Source: Nocardiopsis flavescens
GTDB lineage: Bacteria; Actinomycetota; Actinomycetes; Streptosporangiales; Streptosporangiaceae
DNA: 64,000 bases
Assembly (NCBI RefSeq): GCF_900141985.1
Contig: NZ_FQZK01000004.1
Location: 124,001 to 188,000, forward strand
Direction: 5' to 3'
Shown: positions 49,928 through 58,303 of the stretch, piece after piece
Numbering within the stretch: the first letter of the stretch is position 1
How the letters are laid out: every line of letters starts with the position of its first letter
Notes under the pieces: model-generated
Database searches by the model: none
What the model was told of the DNA's origin: nothing
The model's input: the letters and a program-made list of their open reading frames with translations, nothing else
Translations under genes and position numbers: made by a program

Positions 49928-49996
49928 TCACGGACAGCGCTCGTCGAAGGTGGACGCTCTCCACCAGGTGCGGCGTACCCCTGTGCCTACTGCCAT
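49928..49996 (-). CDS. Candidate leader peptide of the cysteine dioxygenase operon
   Basis: A 22-residue frame ending ...FDERCP-stop, with Arg-Arg at 8-9 and a cysteine as second-last residue. Its ATG lies only 12 bases after a likely -10 TATGGT (50008-50013 on the minus strand), so it would be nearly leaderless. Short Cys-containing leader peptides before sulfur genes are known in actinobacteria, and stalling at the Cys codon could sense cysteine. 72 bp separate it from the gene. Confidence 0.5.
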   Translation of the reverse strand: MAVGTGVRRTWWRASTFDERCP

Positions 49997-50016
49997 GCCC
50001 GCAGTAAACCATATTC

Positions 50017-50037
50017 CCTACAGGTTTAGTTGGTAGG
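50017..50037 (-). promoter_or_regulatory. Sulfur-operon operator, site 6
   Basis: CCTAC (50017-50021) and GTAGG (50033-50037) flank AGGTTTAGTTG. The adjacent ATATTC matches site 7, and TATGGT (minus, 50008-50013) next to it matches the -10 of site 2. Confidence 0.6.
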
Positions 50038-50163
50038 ACGCCGTACCACCTCCACCGCACCCGCCCCGGGCCGTCGCCGCAGGCCGCGGCGGGCCGGGGC
50101 GCCGGCCCCGCGACCCGCCTCCCGCCGCCGCGTGTCGCGGCCGGCGACACCCCGCCAATATTC

Positions 50164-50206
50164 CCTACTTTTTTGGTTGACAAAATCGGTTAAGAGGCCG
50201 CAGGCT
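50164..50206 (+). promoter_or_regulatory. Promoter of the SfnB/SsuD operon with CCTAC half-site (site 7)
   Basis: TTGACA (50177-50182), 18-bp spacer, CAGGCT (50201-50206): a good actinomycete housekeeping-type promoter. CCTAC (50164-50168) lies just upstream. The transcript would begin near 50,213 with a leader of about 490 nt. Confidence 0.6.
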
Positions 50207-50415
50207 GGAGGGGAGGCCGACGGAATCGCGGAGCCGCCGGCCAGGACCCGCCGCACCCGCGCGCCCGTCCGGGCCACCCCGCCGGACGGACGCCGCGAGG
50301 CCGGTCCCCACGCCCCGGGCCGGGAGGGCCGCCATGCGCGGAGTGGCCCGTCACCCGGCCCGGGGCGTTCTCCCGCTCCGCGGCACCGGCACGACCCCGT
50401 CGGGAGGCGGCACCG

Positions 50416-50586
50416 ATGTCCGACCACGGAACCCCGCACCCCGCCCGGCCCGCCCCCTCCCCCGCAGCCCCGCTCCGCCGCGATCCGCGGACGAAGGTCC
50501 GCGGCGCCGCGCGGGCGTACGACCGCCCCGAGGTGGGGACGTACGCGGTGGCGGGCGCGACCACCGGGCCCGCCCGGTGCGCCTGA
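50416..50586 (+). CDS. Candidate small protein in the leader of the SfnB operon
   Basis: A 56-residue frame starting at ATG 50416 after GGGAGGCGGC and ending ...ARCA-stop. Third positions are almost all G or C and acidic/aromatic residues look balanced, which favours coding, but a cysteine as second-last residue could also mean a regulatory leader. No family recognised. Confidence 0.35.
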   Translation: MSDHGTPHPARPAPSPAAPLRRDPRTKVRGAARAYDRPEVGTYAVAGATTGPARCA

Positions 50587-50704
50587 CCGGACGCCACGCC
50601 GAAGGTCGGGCGGCACCGCCCGACGCACGCCGACCCGTGCTGTAATTCCCCATAATTCCGGTAGGTTTTCACCGGTCGGCGTGCACGACAGCAGGAGGTT
50701 CCCC

Positions 50705-51961
50705 GTGTCCGAGACGATCACCGGCCCCACCCGAGGCCCCGCCGACGACGGCTCCCCCGTCCGGGTCCTGGCCACCGACGCCGAGGCCGTCGAGGCCGCC
50801 CGCGCCCTCCTCCCCCGCCTGGCCGAGGGCGCCGCCGCACGCGACCGGGACCGCGAACTCCCCCGCGCGCAGGTACGCGCCCTGGCCGGCGCCGGGCTGC
50901 TGGGCATCACCGTGCCCCGCGCCCTGGGCGGCGCCGGCGTGCGCGCCGCCACCGTCGCCGAGGTGCTGCGCCTGCTCGGCACCGTCGACCTCAGCCTCGC
51001 CCAGATCCCCCAGCCGCACTTCGCGTTCCTCAACGCCCTGCGCCTGCGCGGCGGCCCCGCCGCCCTGGAGCGGGTCTTCGGCGACGTCCTGGCCGGGGCG
51101 CTGCTCGGCAACGCCCAGGCCGAGCGCTCGGGCAGGACCGCCCACACGCACGCCACCAGGCTGGAACGCGACGGCGGCGAGTGGTGTCTGGAGGGGACGA
51201 AGTACTACGCCACCGGCTCGCTGTTCGCCGACTGGATCGCGGTCGTGGCCCCCGCCGACACCCCCGAGGGCCCCCGCCCGCACCTCGCCCTCGTGCCCGC
51301 CGCCGACCCCGGGGTGCGGGTGGAGGACGACTGGAACGGGATGGGCCAGCGCACCACCGCCAGCGGCACCGTCCACCTGTCCGGGGTGCGGGTGCCCGAC
51401 GCGCTGGTGCTGCCCCAGTACCGCACGTTCGAGTCGCCCACCACGTTCGGCGCGTTCGCCCAGCTGCTGCACACCGCCATCGACGTCGGCGCGGCGCGCG
51501 GCGCCCTGGACACGGCCGCGGAGTTCGTCCGCACCAAGAGCCGCCCCTGGTTCGAGAGCGGCGCGGACACCGCCGCCGAGGACCCCCTGCTCGTCCACCG
51601 GTTCGGCGAGCTGGAGGTCCAGGTGCGCGCGGCCGAGGCGCTGCTGGCCGCCGCCGCGGCGCGGGTGGACACCGCGGACGCGGTGCTGGCCGCGGGCTCC
51701 GACGGGGCCGGGGACGCCACCGCGGAGGCCTCCCTGGCGGTGGCCGCCGCCAAGGTCGCCGGGGGCCGGACCTCGGTGGAGGTGTCCTCGGCGCTGTTCG
51801 AGGTGGCCGGGACCCGCGCCACCGCCGAGGGCGAGAACCTGCACCGGTTCTGGCGCGACACCCGCACCCACACCGTCCACGACCCGGTGCGCTGGAAGGT
51901 CCAGCACCTGGGCGAGCACGCCCTCAACCGGCGCCGCCCCCCGCGGCACGGGCAGATCTGA
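50705..51961 (+). CDS. SfnB/DszC-like flavin-dependent monooxygenase (acyl-CoA dehydrogenase fold)
   Basis: A 418-residue enzyme of the acyl-CoA dehydrogenase fold, like SfnB and dibenzothiophene monooxygenase DszC (about 417 residues). These use FMNH2 and O2 to oxidise sulfur in sulfides or sulfones. Seen motifs: GLLGITVPRALGGAGV, GNAQAERSGRTAHTH, WCLEGTKYYATGSLFADWIAV and FEVAGTRATAEGENLHRFWRD. GTG 50705 follows CAGGAGG. First structural gene of a plus-strand operon with SsuD and two flavin reductases, which would supply FMNH2. Substrate unknown. Confidence 0.85.
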   Translation: MSETITGPTRGPADDGSPVRVLATDAEAVEAARALLPRLAEGAAARDRDRELPRAQVRALAGAGLLGITVPRALGGAGVRAATVAEVLRLLGTVDLSLAQIPQPHFAFLNALRLRGGPAALERVFGDVLAGALLGNAQAERSGRTAHTHATRLERDGGEWCLEGTKYYATGSLFADWIAVVAPADTPEGPRPHLALVPAADPGVRVEDDWNGMGQRTTASGTVHLSGVRVPDALVLPQYRTFESPTTFGAFAQLLHTAIDVGAARGALDTAAEFVRTKSRPWFESGADTAAEDPLLVHRFGELEVQVRAAEALLAAAAARVDTADAVLAAGSDGAGDATAEASLAVAAAKVAGGRTSVEVSSALFEVAGTRATAEGENLHRFWRDTRTHTVHDPVRWKVQHLGEHALNRRRPPRHGQI

Positions 51962-51986
51962 CCCGCAACGGAGGAGGAGACCCCTC

Positions 51987-53153
51987 ATGTCCCTGACCTT
52001 CCACTGGTTCCTTCCGACCCAGGGCGACGGCCGCGGCATCGTCGGCGGCGGCCACGGCGCCGGGGTGACCGCGTCGGCCCGGCGCACGCGCGAGCCCTCG
52101 GTGGAGTACCTGGGCCAGATCGCCCGGGCCGCCGAGCGGCTGGGCTTCGAGGGGGTGCTCACCCCCACCGGGTCCTGGTGCGAGGACGCCTGGCTGACGA
52201 CCGCGATGCTGGTCGGGGACACGAGGCGGTTGAAGTTCCTGGTGGCGTTCCGGCCGGGGCTGCTCTCGCCGACCCTGGCCGCGCAGATGGCGGGCACCTA
52301 CCAGCGGCTCAGCGGCGGGCGGCTGCTGCTCAACGTCGTCACCGGCGGCGAGTCCGCCGAGCAGCGCGGGCACGGGGACTTCCTGGACAAGGACGCCCGC
52401 TACGCGCGCACCGACGAGTTCCTCCAGGTGGTGCAGCGGCTGTGGCGGGGCGAGACCGTCGACTTCGCCGGGGAGCACGTCACGGTGGAGGGGGCGGCGC
52501 TGGCCGGGGTGCCCGACCCGCTGCCGCCGGTGTACTTCGGCGGCTCCTCGCCCGCGGCCCTGGAGGTGGCCGCCCGCCGCGTCCAGGTGTACCTGACCTG
52601 GGGCGAGCCGCCCGCCGCCGTCGCCGCGAAGATCGGCCGGGTGCGGGAGGCCGCCGCCGCGCACGGCCGGGTCCTGGACTACGGGGTGCGGCTGCACGTC
52701 ATCAGCCGCGACACCGCCGGGGAGGCGTGGGCCCAGGCGCAGCGGCTGCTGGACTGGCTGGAGCCGGGCACCGTCGAGCAGGTGCAGCGCGGGCTGGCCC
52801 TGAGCGAGTCCGAGGGGCAGCGGCGGATGCTCGCCCTGCACGGCGGCAGCGCCGCAGACCTGGAGGTCCACCCCGGCCTGTGGGCGGGGGTGGGGCTGGC
52901 CCGGGGCGGGGCCGGCACCGCCCTGGTCGGCAGCCACGCCCAGGTGGCCGACCTCATCGGGGAGTACCACCGGGCGGGGGCGACCGAGTTCGTCCTGTCC
53001 GGCTACCCCCACCTGGAGGAGGCCTACTGGTTCGGGGAGGGGGTACTGCCCCTGCTGCGCGAGAGCGGCCTGTGGAACCACCCCGACGGGGATACCCCCG
53101 GGGCCGCCGCGAGCGTACCCTTCGCTCCGGCGGCACCGGCCGCCTCCTCCTGA
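51987..53153 (+). CDS. ssuD: Alkanesulfonate monooxygenase
   Basis: A 388-residue FMNH2-dependent monooxygenase that splits alkanesulfonates to aldehyde and sulfite. LTPTGSWCEDAWL holds the cysteine that matches Cys54 of E. coli SsuD (PTGRSCEDSW). Other segments are LKFLVAFRPGLLSPTLAAQMA, RLLLNVVTGGE and VYFGGSSPAA. ATG 51987 has GGAGGAGGAG upstream. The C-terminal 20 residues are an Ala/Pro tail. Two further luciferase-like enzymes in the other operon may act on different sulfonates. Confidence 0.92.
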   Translation: MSLTFHWFLPTQGDGRGIVGGGHGAGVTASARRTREPSVEYLGQIARAAERLGFEGVLTPTGSWCEDAWLTTAMLVGDTRRLKFLVAFRPGLLSPTLAAQMAGTYQRLSGGRLLLNVVTGGESAEQRGHGDFLDKDARYARTDEFLQVVQRLWRGETVDFAGEHVTVEGAALAGVPDPLPPVYFGGSSPAALEVAARRVQVYLTWGEPPAAVAAKIGRVREAAAAHGRVLDYGVRLHVISRDTAGEAWAQAQRLLDWLEPGTVEQVQRGLALSESEGQRRMLALHGGSAADLEVHPGLWAGVGLARGGAGTALVGSHAQVADLIGEYHRAGATEFVLSGYPHLEEAYWFGEGVLPLLRESGLWNHPDGDTPGAAASVPFAPAAPAASS

Positions 53154-53207
53154 CCCGCCCGCCCCGCCCGTACCGACGTCCGACCGCCACCGACCCGAAG
53201 GCCCGCC

Positions 53208-53753
53208 ATGACCACCACCGTCCTCGTCGGCAACCCCCGACCGCACTCGCGCACCGCCACCGCCGGGCTGGCCGTGGCCGGCCACGCCGCGCGCGCCGCC
53301 GGCCTGACCGGGGAGGCCGACCTGCTCGACCTCGCCGGACTCCAGCAGCGGCTGCTCGCCCCGGGCCCGCCGCCGGAGGTGGCCGCGGCCCTGGAGCGGG
53401 TGCGCGCCACCGACCTGCTGGTCGTGGCCAGCCCCACCTACAAGGCCACCTACACCGGCCTGCTCAAGGTGTTCCTGGACCTGCTGCCCGCCGGCGGCCT
53501 GGACGGGGTCACCGCGGTCCCGGTGCTGGTCATGGGGTCGCCCGCGCACACCCTGGCGGTGGACGTGCACCTGCGCCCGCTGCTGCTGGAGCTGGGCGCG
53601 GCGGTGCCGACCCCCGGGCTGGCCCTGCTCCAGGACACGATCCCCCCGGAAGGGCCCGCCGTCGCCGCCCCCCGCCTGGACGAGGTGCTGGCCCCGTGGG
53701 CCGCCGGCGCCGCCCCCGCGCTGCGCGCGACCGTGCGGACCAGCGCTCCCTGA
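53208..53753 (+). CDS. ssuE: NAD(P)H-dependent FMN reductase (SsuE/MsuE type)
   Basis: A 181-residue flavodoxin-like reductase. GNPRPHSRTATA is the FMN phosphate loop, and ASPTYKATYTGLLKVFLDLLP is the hallmark segment of SsuE/MsuE. It reduces FMN for SsuD and probably for the SfnB-like enzyme. ATG 53208 lies 54 bp after ssuD in the same operon. Confidence 0.9.
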   Translation: MTTTVLVGNPRPHSRTATAGLAVAGHAARAAGLTGEADLLDLAGLQQRLLAPGPPPEVAAALERVRATDLLVVASPTYKATYTGLLKVFLDLLPAGGLDGVTAVPVLVMGSPAHTLAVDVHLRPLLLELGAAVPTPGLALLQDTIPPEGPAVAAPRLDEVLAPWAAGAAPALRATVRTSAP

Positions 53754-53785
53754 CCCCGCCGTCCCCACCACCCCGGGAGAGTCCG

Positions 53786-54301
53786 TTGAGTGTCACCGAG
53801 ACCGTTTCCCCGTCCTCCGCCGAGGCCGACCGCTTCCGCGCGACGCTGCGCAACCACCCTGCGGGGGTCGTCATCATCACCGCCACCGTGGAGGGGCGGC
53901 CCGTGGGGCTGACCGCCACGTCGTTCACCAGTGTGAGCCTGGACCCGCCGCTGGTGTCGTTCTACATCGCCGAGTCCTCGACCACCTGGCCGACGCTGCG
54001 GCTGGCCGGGCGGTTCGGCGTGCAGCTGCTGGGCGAGGAGCAGGCGGAGCTGGCCGCCCGGTTCGCGAGCAGGGGGGCCGACCGGTTCGCCCCGCCGACG
54101 TCCTGGCGGCCCGGCCCGTCGCAGGTGCCGCTGCTGGACGGGGCGGTCGCCCACCTGGTGTGCGAGCGCTACGACACCCGGCTGATCGGCGACCACTGGC
54201 TGGTGGTGGGCCGGGTGACGCACACGCTCGTGCTGGAGGACCCGCGTCCGCCGCTGGTGTACCACCGCGGCGCCTTCGGCGGGGTGGCCCCGCTGGGCTG
54301 A
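53786..54301 (+). CDS. Flavin reductase (HpaC/DszD-like)
   Basis: A 171-residue flavin reductase of the HpaC-type split-barrel fold: HPAGVVIITA, VGLTATSFTSVSLDPPLVSFYI and VVGRVTHTLVLEDPRPPLVYHRG. Such proteins supply FMNH2 or FADH2 to DszC/DszA-type monooxygenases. The start is TTG 53786, after GGGAGA; no ATG/GTG in frame fits. A strong terminator follows the stop. Having two unrelated flavin reductases in one operon suggests they serve different oxygenases. Confidence 0.88.
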   Translation: MSVTETVSPSSAEADRFRATLRNHPAGVVIITATVEGRPVGLTATSFTSVSLDPPLVSFYIAESSTTWPTLRLAGRFGVQLLGEEQAELAARFASRGADRFAPPTSWRPGPSQVPLLDGAVAHLVCERYDTRLIGDHWLVVGRVTHTLVLEDPRPPLVYHRGAFGGVAPLG

Positions 54302-54320
54302 CCCGGACCCGCGCGAGTCA

Positions 54321-54350
54321 CAGGAGGGGCGCCCCCGGGCGCCCCTCCTG
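54321..54350 (+). terminator. Terminator of the SfnB/SsuD operon
   Basis: Perfect 13-bp stem (54321-54333 with 54338-54350), CCCG loop, 20 bp after the stop codon. Confidence 0.8.
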
Positions 54351-54370
54351 CGCGCCCGCGCCCTTGCACG

Positions 54371-54389
54371 TGAGGTTAGCCTCGCCTTA
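54371..54389 (+). promoter_or_regulatory. IdeR/DmdR-type iron box
   Basis: TGAGGTTAGCCTCGCCTTA agrees with the actinobacterial iron-box consensus TTAGGTTAGSCTAACCTAA at 15 of 19 positions. Located upstream of the MFS gene. Confidence 0.6.
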
Positions 54390-54396
54390 GTCTCTA

Positions 54397-54420
54397 TTTT
54401 CGAGAGTCGGCTATCGAAAA
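54397..54420 (+). promoter_or_regulatory. TetR-type operator of the MFS gene
   Basis: TTTTCGA (54397-54403) and TCGAAAA (54414-54420) are perfect inverted arms with a 10-bp spacer, 26 bp before the MFS start. Likely bound by the TetR protein encoded downstream. Confidence 0.6.
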
Positions 54421-54446
54421 AATGCGAGACGGAACGAGGAACCCCC

Positions 54447-55967
54447 ATGGAGACGACCTCCGGCACCCCGCCCGAGACCGCGCGGGAGGCCGCCCGGCGC
54501 CGGTCCCGGCGCACCACGGTCGCCGTGACCTCCCTTTCGGCCGCGGTGATGACCCTGGACGCGACCGTGGTCAACGTGGCCCTGGCCGAGATCGGCGGCG
54601 AGTTCGCCGCCCCGCTGGCCCACCTGCAATGGGTGGTCAACGGGTACACGCTGGCCTTCGCCGCGCTGCTGCTCACCGCCGGGTCGCTGTCGGACCGGTT
54701 CGGGCGGCGCGGCGCCTTCGCCGCCGGGATGGCCGTGTTCACCCTGGCGTCGCTGGCCTGCGCGCTGGCGCCCGGGTCCGGGTGGCTGGTGGCGGCGCGG
54801 ATCGTCCAGGGGGCGGGCGCGGCGTTCGTGTTCGGGACCGGGCCCGCCCTCATCGCCGGGGCCCACGCGGGCCTGCCCGCGAGCGCCCGGCGCGCGGCGA
54901 TGGGGGTCTTCGCCGCGGGCGGCGCGGCGGCGGCCGCGCTGGGCCCGCTGGTGGGCGGGGTGCTGGTGGAGTTCGCCGGGTGGCGCTCGCTGTTCCTGGT
55001 CAACCTGCCCGTGGGGGCACTGGCGATCGTGTGCGTGCTGCTCTGGACGCTGCCCCAGCCGCGTGCCGGGACCGGGCGGACCGACGCGGCCGGGGCGGTG
55101 CTGGCGGTGGGTCTGCTGTTCGCCCTCAACTACGGGCTGCTCACCGGCTCCGGCCAGGGCTGGGGCCGTCCCGACGCGGTGGCCGCGCTGGCGGCCCTGC
55201 CGGTACTGCTCACGGCGTTCCTGCTGGTGGAGCGGGCCCGGGGGCGCGAGGCGATGCTGGACCTGTCGCTGTTCCGCATCCCGACGTTCGTGGGCGCCGT
55301 CGGGCTGTCGTTCGCCGCGCGGGTGACCGGTTTCGGGATGTTCCCCTTCCTCATCCTGTGGCTGACCGGGGTGGTCGGGCTGGGCCCGTTGCAGGTGGGC
55401 CTGGTGCTGCTGCTGGTGCCCGCCGGAATCGTGCTGCTGGCACCGCTGGGAGGGGTGGCGGCCCGGCTGCTGCCGGTGCGGGCGCTCATGGCCCTGGGCA
55501 TGGCGCTCATCGGCACCGGGCTGGCGTGGGCGGCCCTGGCCCTGGACCCGGGGCAGGGGTGGGGCGCCGTCGCGCCCGGCCTGGTGCTGGTGGGGGTGGG
55601 CGCGGGCGTGATCACCCCGCACATGATGGACCTGGCCGTGTCCGTGGTCCCGCCGGAGCGGGCGGGGATGGCCTCGGGCACCGCCAACACGTTCTTCCCG
55701 CTGGGGACGGCCGTGGGCGTGGCGGTGTTCGGAGCGCTGGTGTCGGCGGTGGTCGGCGCCCGGGTGGACGAGCCCGGCCGGGTCGCCGCCGGGGACTTCG
55801 GCGGGCTGTCCGGCGCGGCGGCCGCGGCGGCGCGGGAGGCGTACGTGGACGGGCTGGCGCTGGTGCTGCTGGCGGCGTCCGCGACGGCGTTCGCGTGCGC
55901 GCTATCCTCCCTGTGGCTCATCAGGGCCCGGGACGCCCACGGGGGCGGGGCCGCCGGACCACGGTAG
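54447..55967 (+). CDS. MFS exporter, DHA2 (EmrB/QacA) family
   Basis: A 506-residue proton-driven exporter with about 14 helices. Motif LDATVVNVAL (motif D1), SLSDRFGRR (motif A) and LGPLVGGVLVEFAGWRSLFLVNLPVG (motif C and following) are diagnostic. Substrates are drugs, toxic organics or siderophores; the iron-box-like site upstream favours a siderophore, but this is inference. ATG 54447. The TetR gene follows 7 bp downstream, so they form one operon. Confidence 0.9.
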   Translation: METTSGTPPETAREAARRRSRRTTVAVTSLSAAVMTLDATVVNVALAEIGGEFAAPLAHLQWVVNGYTLAFAALLLTAGSLSDRFGRRGAFAAGMAVFTLASLACALAPGSGWLVAARIVQGAGAAFVFGTGPALIAGAHAGLPASARRAAMGVFAAGGAAAAALGPLVGGVLVEFAGWRSLFLVNLPVGALAIVCVLLWTLPQPRAGTGRTDAAGAVLAVGLLFALNYGLLTGSGQGWGRPDAVAALAALPVLLTAFLLVERARGREAMLDLSLFRIPTFVGAVGLSFAARVTGFGMFPFLILWLTGVVGLGPLQVGLVLLLVPAGIVLLAPLGGVAARLLPVRALMALGMALIGTGLAWAALALDPGQGWGAVAPGLVLVGVGAGVITPHMMDLAVSVVPPERAGMASGTANTFFPLGTAVGVAVFGALVSAVVGARVDEPGRVAAGDFGGLSGAAAAAAREAYVDGLALVLLAASATAFACALSSLWLIRARDAHGGGAAGPR

Positions 55968-55974
55968 GGGGACC

Positions 55975-56640
55975 ATGCCCGAGCGCGCGCCGGGGCGGCG
56001 GGGGCGCCCGCCGGCCCTGACCCCGCAGGCCATCGCCGATGCCGTACTGGCCGTGGGGTTCCCCGGCCTGACGGTGGCGGCGGTGGCCGACCACCTGGGA
56101 GTGGGGCAGGCGACGGTGTTCCGGCACGCCGCCAACCGCGACAACCTGGTGCGGCTGGGGATGTCGGCGCTGGCCCGCGGGACCGACTGGCCGCCGGTGG
56201 AGGGGACCTGGCGGCGGGTGCTGGAGGGACACGCGCTGGCGCTGTGGGAGGCGCTGGCGCGCCACCCCGGCGCCGCCACCGAGGCCTCCCGGGGGATGGT
56301 CCCGCCCGAGGCGGTACGGCTGTTCGACACCCTGTGCGCGGCGCTGGCGGAGCGGGGGTTCACGCCCGACGGCGCGGCGCTGGCCTGCGACACCGTGTTC
56401 GACCTCGTCGTGGACAACCGGCGCGGGGTGGAGGGGCTGGACCACCTGCCCGGCATGGACCGGGAGGGCATGCGGCGGCTGTGGTCGGACGCCCCCGGGC
56501 CGCCCTCGCCCGGGCGGGCGGCGATGCGGCGGGCCATCGAGGCCGACCCGCGGGAGTGGTTCGGGCGCAAGCTGCGGGTGGTGCTGGCGGGGATCGCGGC
56601 CGAGGTCGCCCCCCGTGACAGAACGGGCGGCGCGGACTAG
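55975..56640 (+). CDS. TetR-family transcriptional regulator
   Basis: A 221-residue regulator with an N-terminal helix-turn-helix (AIADAVLAVGFPGLTVAAVADHLGVGQATVFRHAANRDNLV; the recognition part is VGQATVFRHAANRD). The C-terminal ligand domain is of the TetR_C class seen with drug exporters. ATG 55975 after AGGGGGA. Probably represses the exporter operon through the TTTTCGA...TCGAAAA site. Confidence 0.88.
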   Translation: MPERAPGRRGRPPALTPQAIADAVLAVGFPGLTVAAVADHLGVGQATVFRHAANRDNLVRLGMSALARGTDWPPVEGTWRRVLEGHALALWEALARHPGAATEASRGMVPPEAVRLFDTLCAALAERGFTPDGAALACDTVFDLVVDNRRGVEGLDHLPGMDREGMRRLWSDAPGPPSPGRAAMRRAIEADPREWFGRKLRVVLAGIAAEVAPRDRTGGAD

Positions 56641-56682
56641 GTTCGTTGGGGATCACAACGAATCCCTCACCCCGGAGTGCCG

Positions 56683-58068
56683 ATGCCCCTCGTCGCCGGA
56701 ATCGACAGTTCGACCCAGTCCTGCAAGATCGTGGTCTGCGACGCTGCCGACGGGACGGTGGTGCGCGAGGCGCGCGCCCCGCACCCGGACGGCACCGAGG
56801 TCCACCCCGACGCCTGGTGGGCGGCGCTGGAGGAGGCGTCGTCCGGGCTGCTGGAGGGGGTGGCGGCGATCGCCGTCGCCGGGCAGCAGCACGGCATGGT
56901 GGCCGTGGACGAACACGGCGGGGTGGTGCGCGAGGCGCTGCTGTGGAACGACACCCGGTCGGCCGGGGCCGCCGACGACCTCGCCGCCGAGCTGGGCGGC
57001 CCCCGGGCGTGGGCGGAGGCCGTGGACAACGTCCCCGGGGCCTCGCTGACGGTGTCCAAGCTGCGCTGGTTCGCCGAGCACGAACCGGAGGCGGCGGCGC
57101 GGGCGACCGGGGTGATGCTCCCCCACGACTGGCTCACCTGGCGGCTGTCGGGCCGGGCGGGCGCGCCGGTCACCGACCGGGGGGACGCCTCGGGGACCGG
57201 GTACTGGTCCGCCAGCACCGAAAGGTACCGGACCGACCTGCTGGAGCGGGCTTTCGGGCGGGTGCTGGACACCCCGCGGGTGGCCGCGCCCGCGGAGACG
57301 GTCGGGTACACCCCGGCCGGCGCGGTGATCGCCCCCGGGACCGGCGACAACATGGGGGCCGCCCTGGGGCTGGGGCTGCGGCCGGGCGACGCGGTCCTGT
57401 CGCTGGGGACCAGCGGGACGGTGTTCGCGGTGAGCGAGACGCCGGTGCGCGACGCGTCGGGGACCGTGTGCGGGTTCGCGGACGCCACCGGGCGGTACCT
57501 GCCGCTGGTGTGCACGCTCAACGCCGCCCGGGTGCTGACCGCCACCGCCGGTCTGCTGGGCACGGACCCGGCCGGGCTGGACGCGCTGGCGCTCGCGGCC
57601 GGGCCGGGTGCGGGCGGCCTGGTGATGCTGCCCTACCTGGACGGGGAGCGCACGCCCCCGCTGCCCGGGGCCGCCGGGTCGCTGCACGGGATGCGCCGGG
57701 AGAACATGACGGCGGAGAACCTGGCGCGGGCGGCGGTGGAGGGGATGCTGTGCGGGCTGGCCGACGGGCTGTCGGCGCTGACCGACCGGGGCGTTCCGGT
57801 ACGGCGGGTGCTGCTGGTGGGCGGCGGCGCCCGGTCGGCGGCCGTGCGGGCGGTCGCGGCGGGCGTGCTGGACGCGCCGGTGGCGGTGCCCGAGCCGGCC
57901 GAGTACGTGGCGCTGGGCGCCGCCCGCCAGGCCGCGTGGGCGCTGGCGGGCACGTCCGCGCCGCCGGAGTGGCGCACGGGAGGCGCGGAGGAGGCGGTGG
58001 AGGCGGCGCCCGCGCCCGGGGTCCGCGAGCGCTACGCCGAGGTCCGCCGCACCGCCCACGGCGTCTGA
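56683..58068 (+). CDS. xylB: Xylulokinase
   Basis: A 461-residue FGGY-family sugar kinase that phosphorylates D-xylulose with [13 protein letters not shown] (phosphate loop), VAGQQHGMV (substrate loop), [11 protein letters not shown] and LLVGGGARS (adenosine loop) match XylB. ATG 56683 is seven bases after CCGGAG; GTG 56677 is less well placed. No xylose isomerase or transporter gene is adjacent. Confidence 0.9.
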   Translation: MPLVAGIDSSTQSCKIVVCDAADGTVVREARAPHPDGTEVHPDAWWAALEEASSGLLEGVAAIAVAGQQHGMVAVDEHGGVVREALLWNDTRSAGAADDLAAELGGPRAWAEAVDNVPGASLTVSKLRWFAEHEPEAAARATGVMLPHDWLTWRLSGRAGAPVTDRGDASGTGYWSASTERYRTDLLERAFGRVLDTPRVAAPAETVGYTPAGAVIAPGTGDNMGAALGLGLRPGDAVLSLGTSGTVFAVSETPVRDASGTVCGFADATGRYLPLVCTLNAARVLTATAGLLGTDPAGLDALALAAGPGAGGLVMLPYLDGERTPPLPGAAGSLHGMRRENMTAENLARAAVEGMLCGLADGLSALTDRGVPVRRVLLVGGGARSAAVRAVAAGVLDAPVAVPEPAEYVALGAARQAAWALAGTSAPPEWRTGGAEEAVEAAPAPGVRERYAEVRRTAHGV

Positions 58069-58303
58069 CCCGCGGGGCGCCCGCTCCCCCGGGTTCGGGG
58101 AACACCGCGACGCAACGCGCGGCCCGGCCCGCGGTGTCGGGCCGGCGGTCCGGCACGGGGGCCGGCGGGGATGCGGCCGGACGGGCGTCGGCGGGGCCTG
58201 CGTCCAGGTCCGGGAACACCGCACCGGGACGCTCGGCCCACGGCGTCCGGCTGCCGTCCGCCGCCCGCCCGGGGCGTACGCCCTCAGGGCCGGGGCGGCC
58301 CCG

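Larger units (their letters stand above)
49997..50704. other. Divergent control region, cysteine dioxygenase / SfnB-like operon
   Basis: Over 700 bp with two CCTAC-type sites (50,017-50,037 and 50,164-50,168), a plus-strand promoter, one possible small gene and a third GTAGG motif at 50,660-50,664. Except for these AT-rich islands the sequence is very GC-rich, and I see no other gene. Confidence 0.5.
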
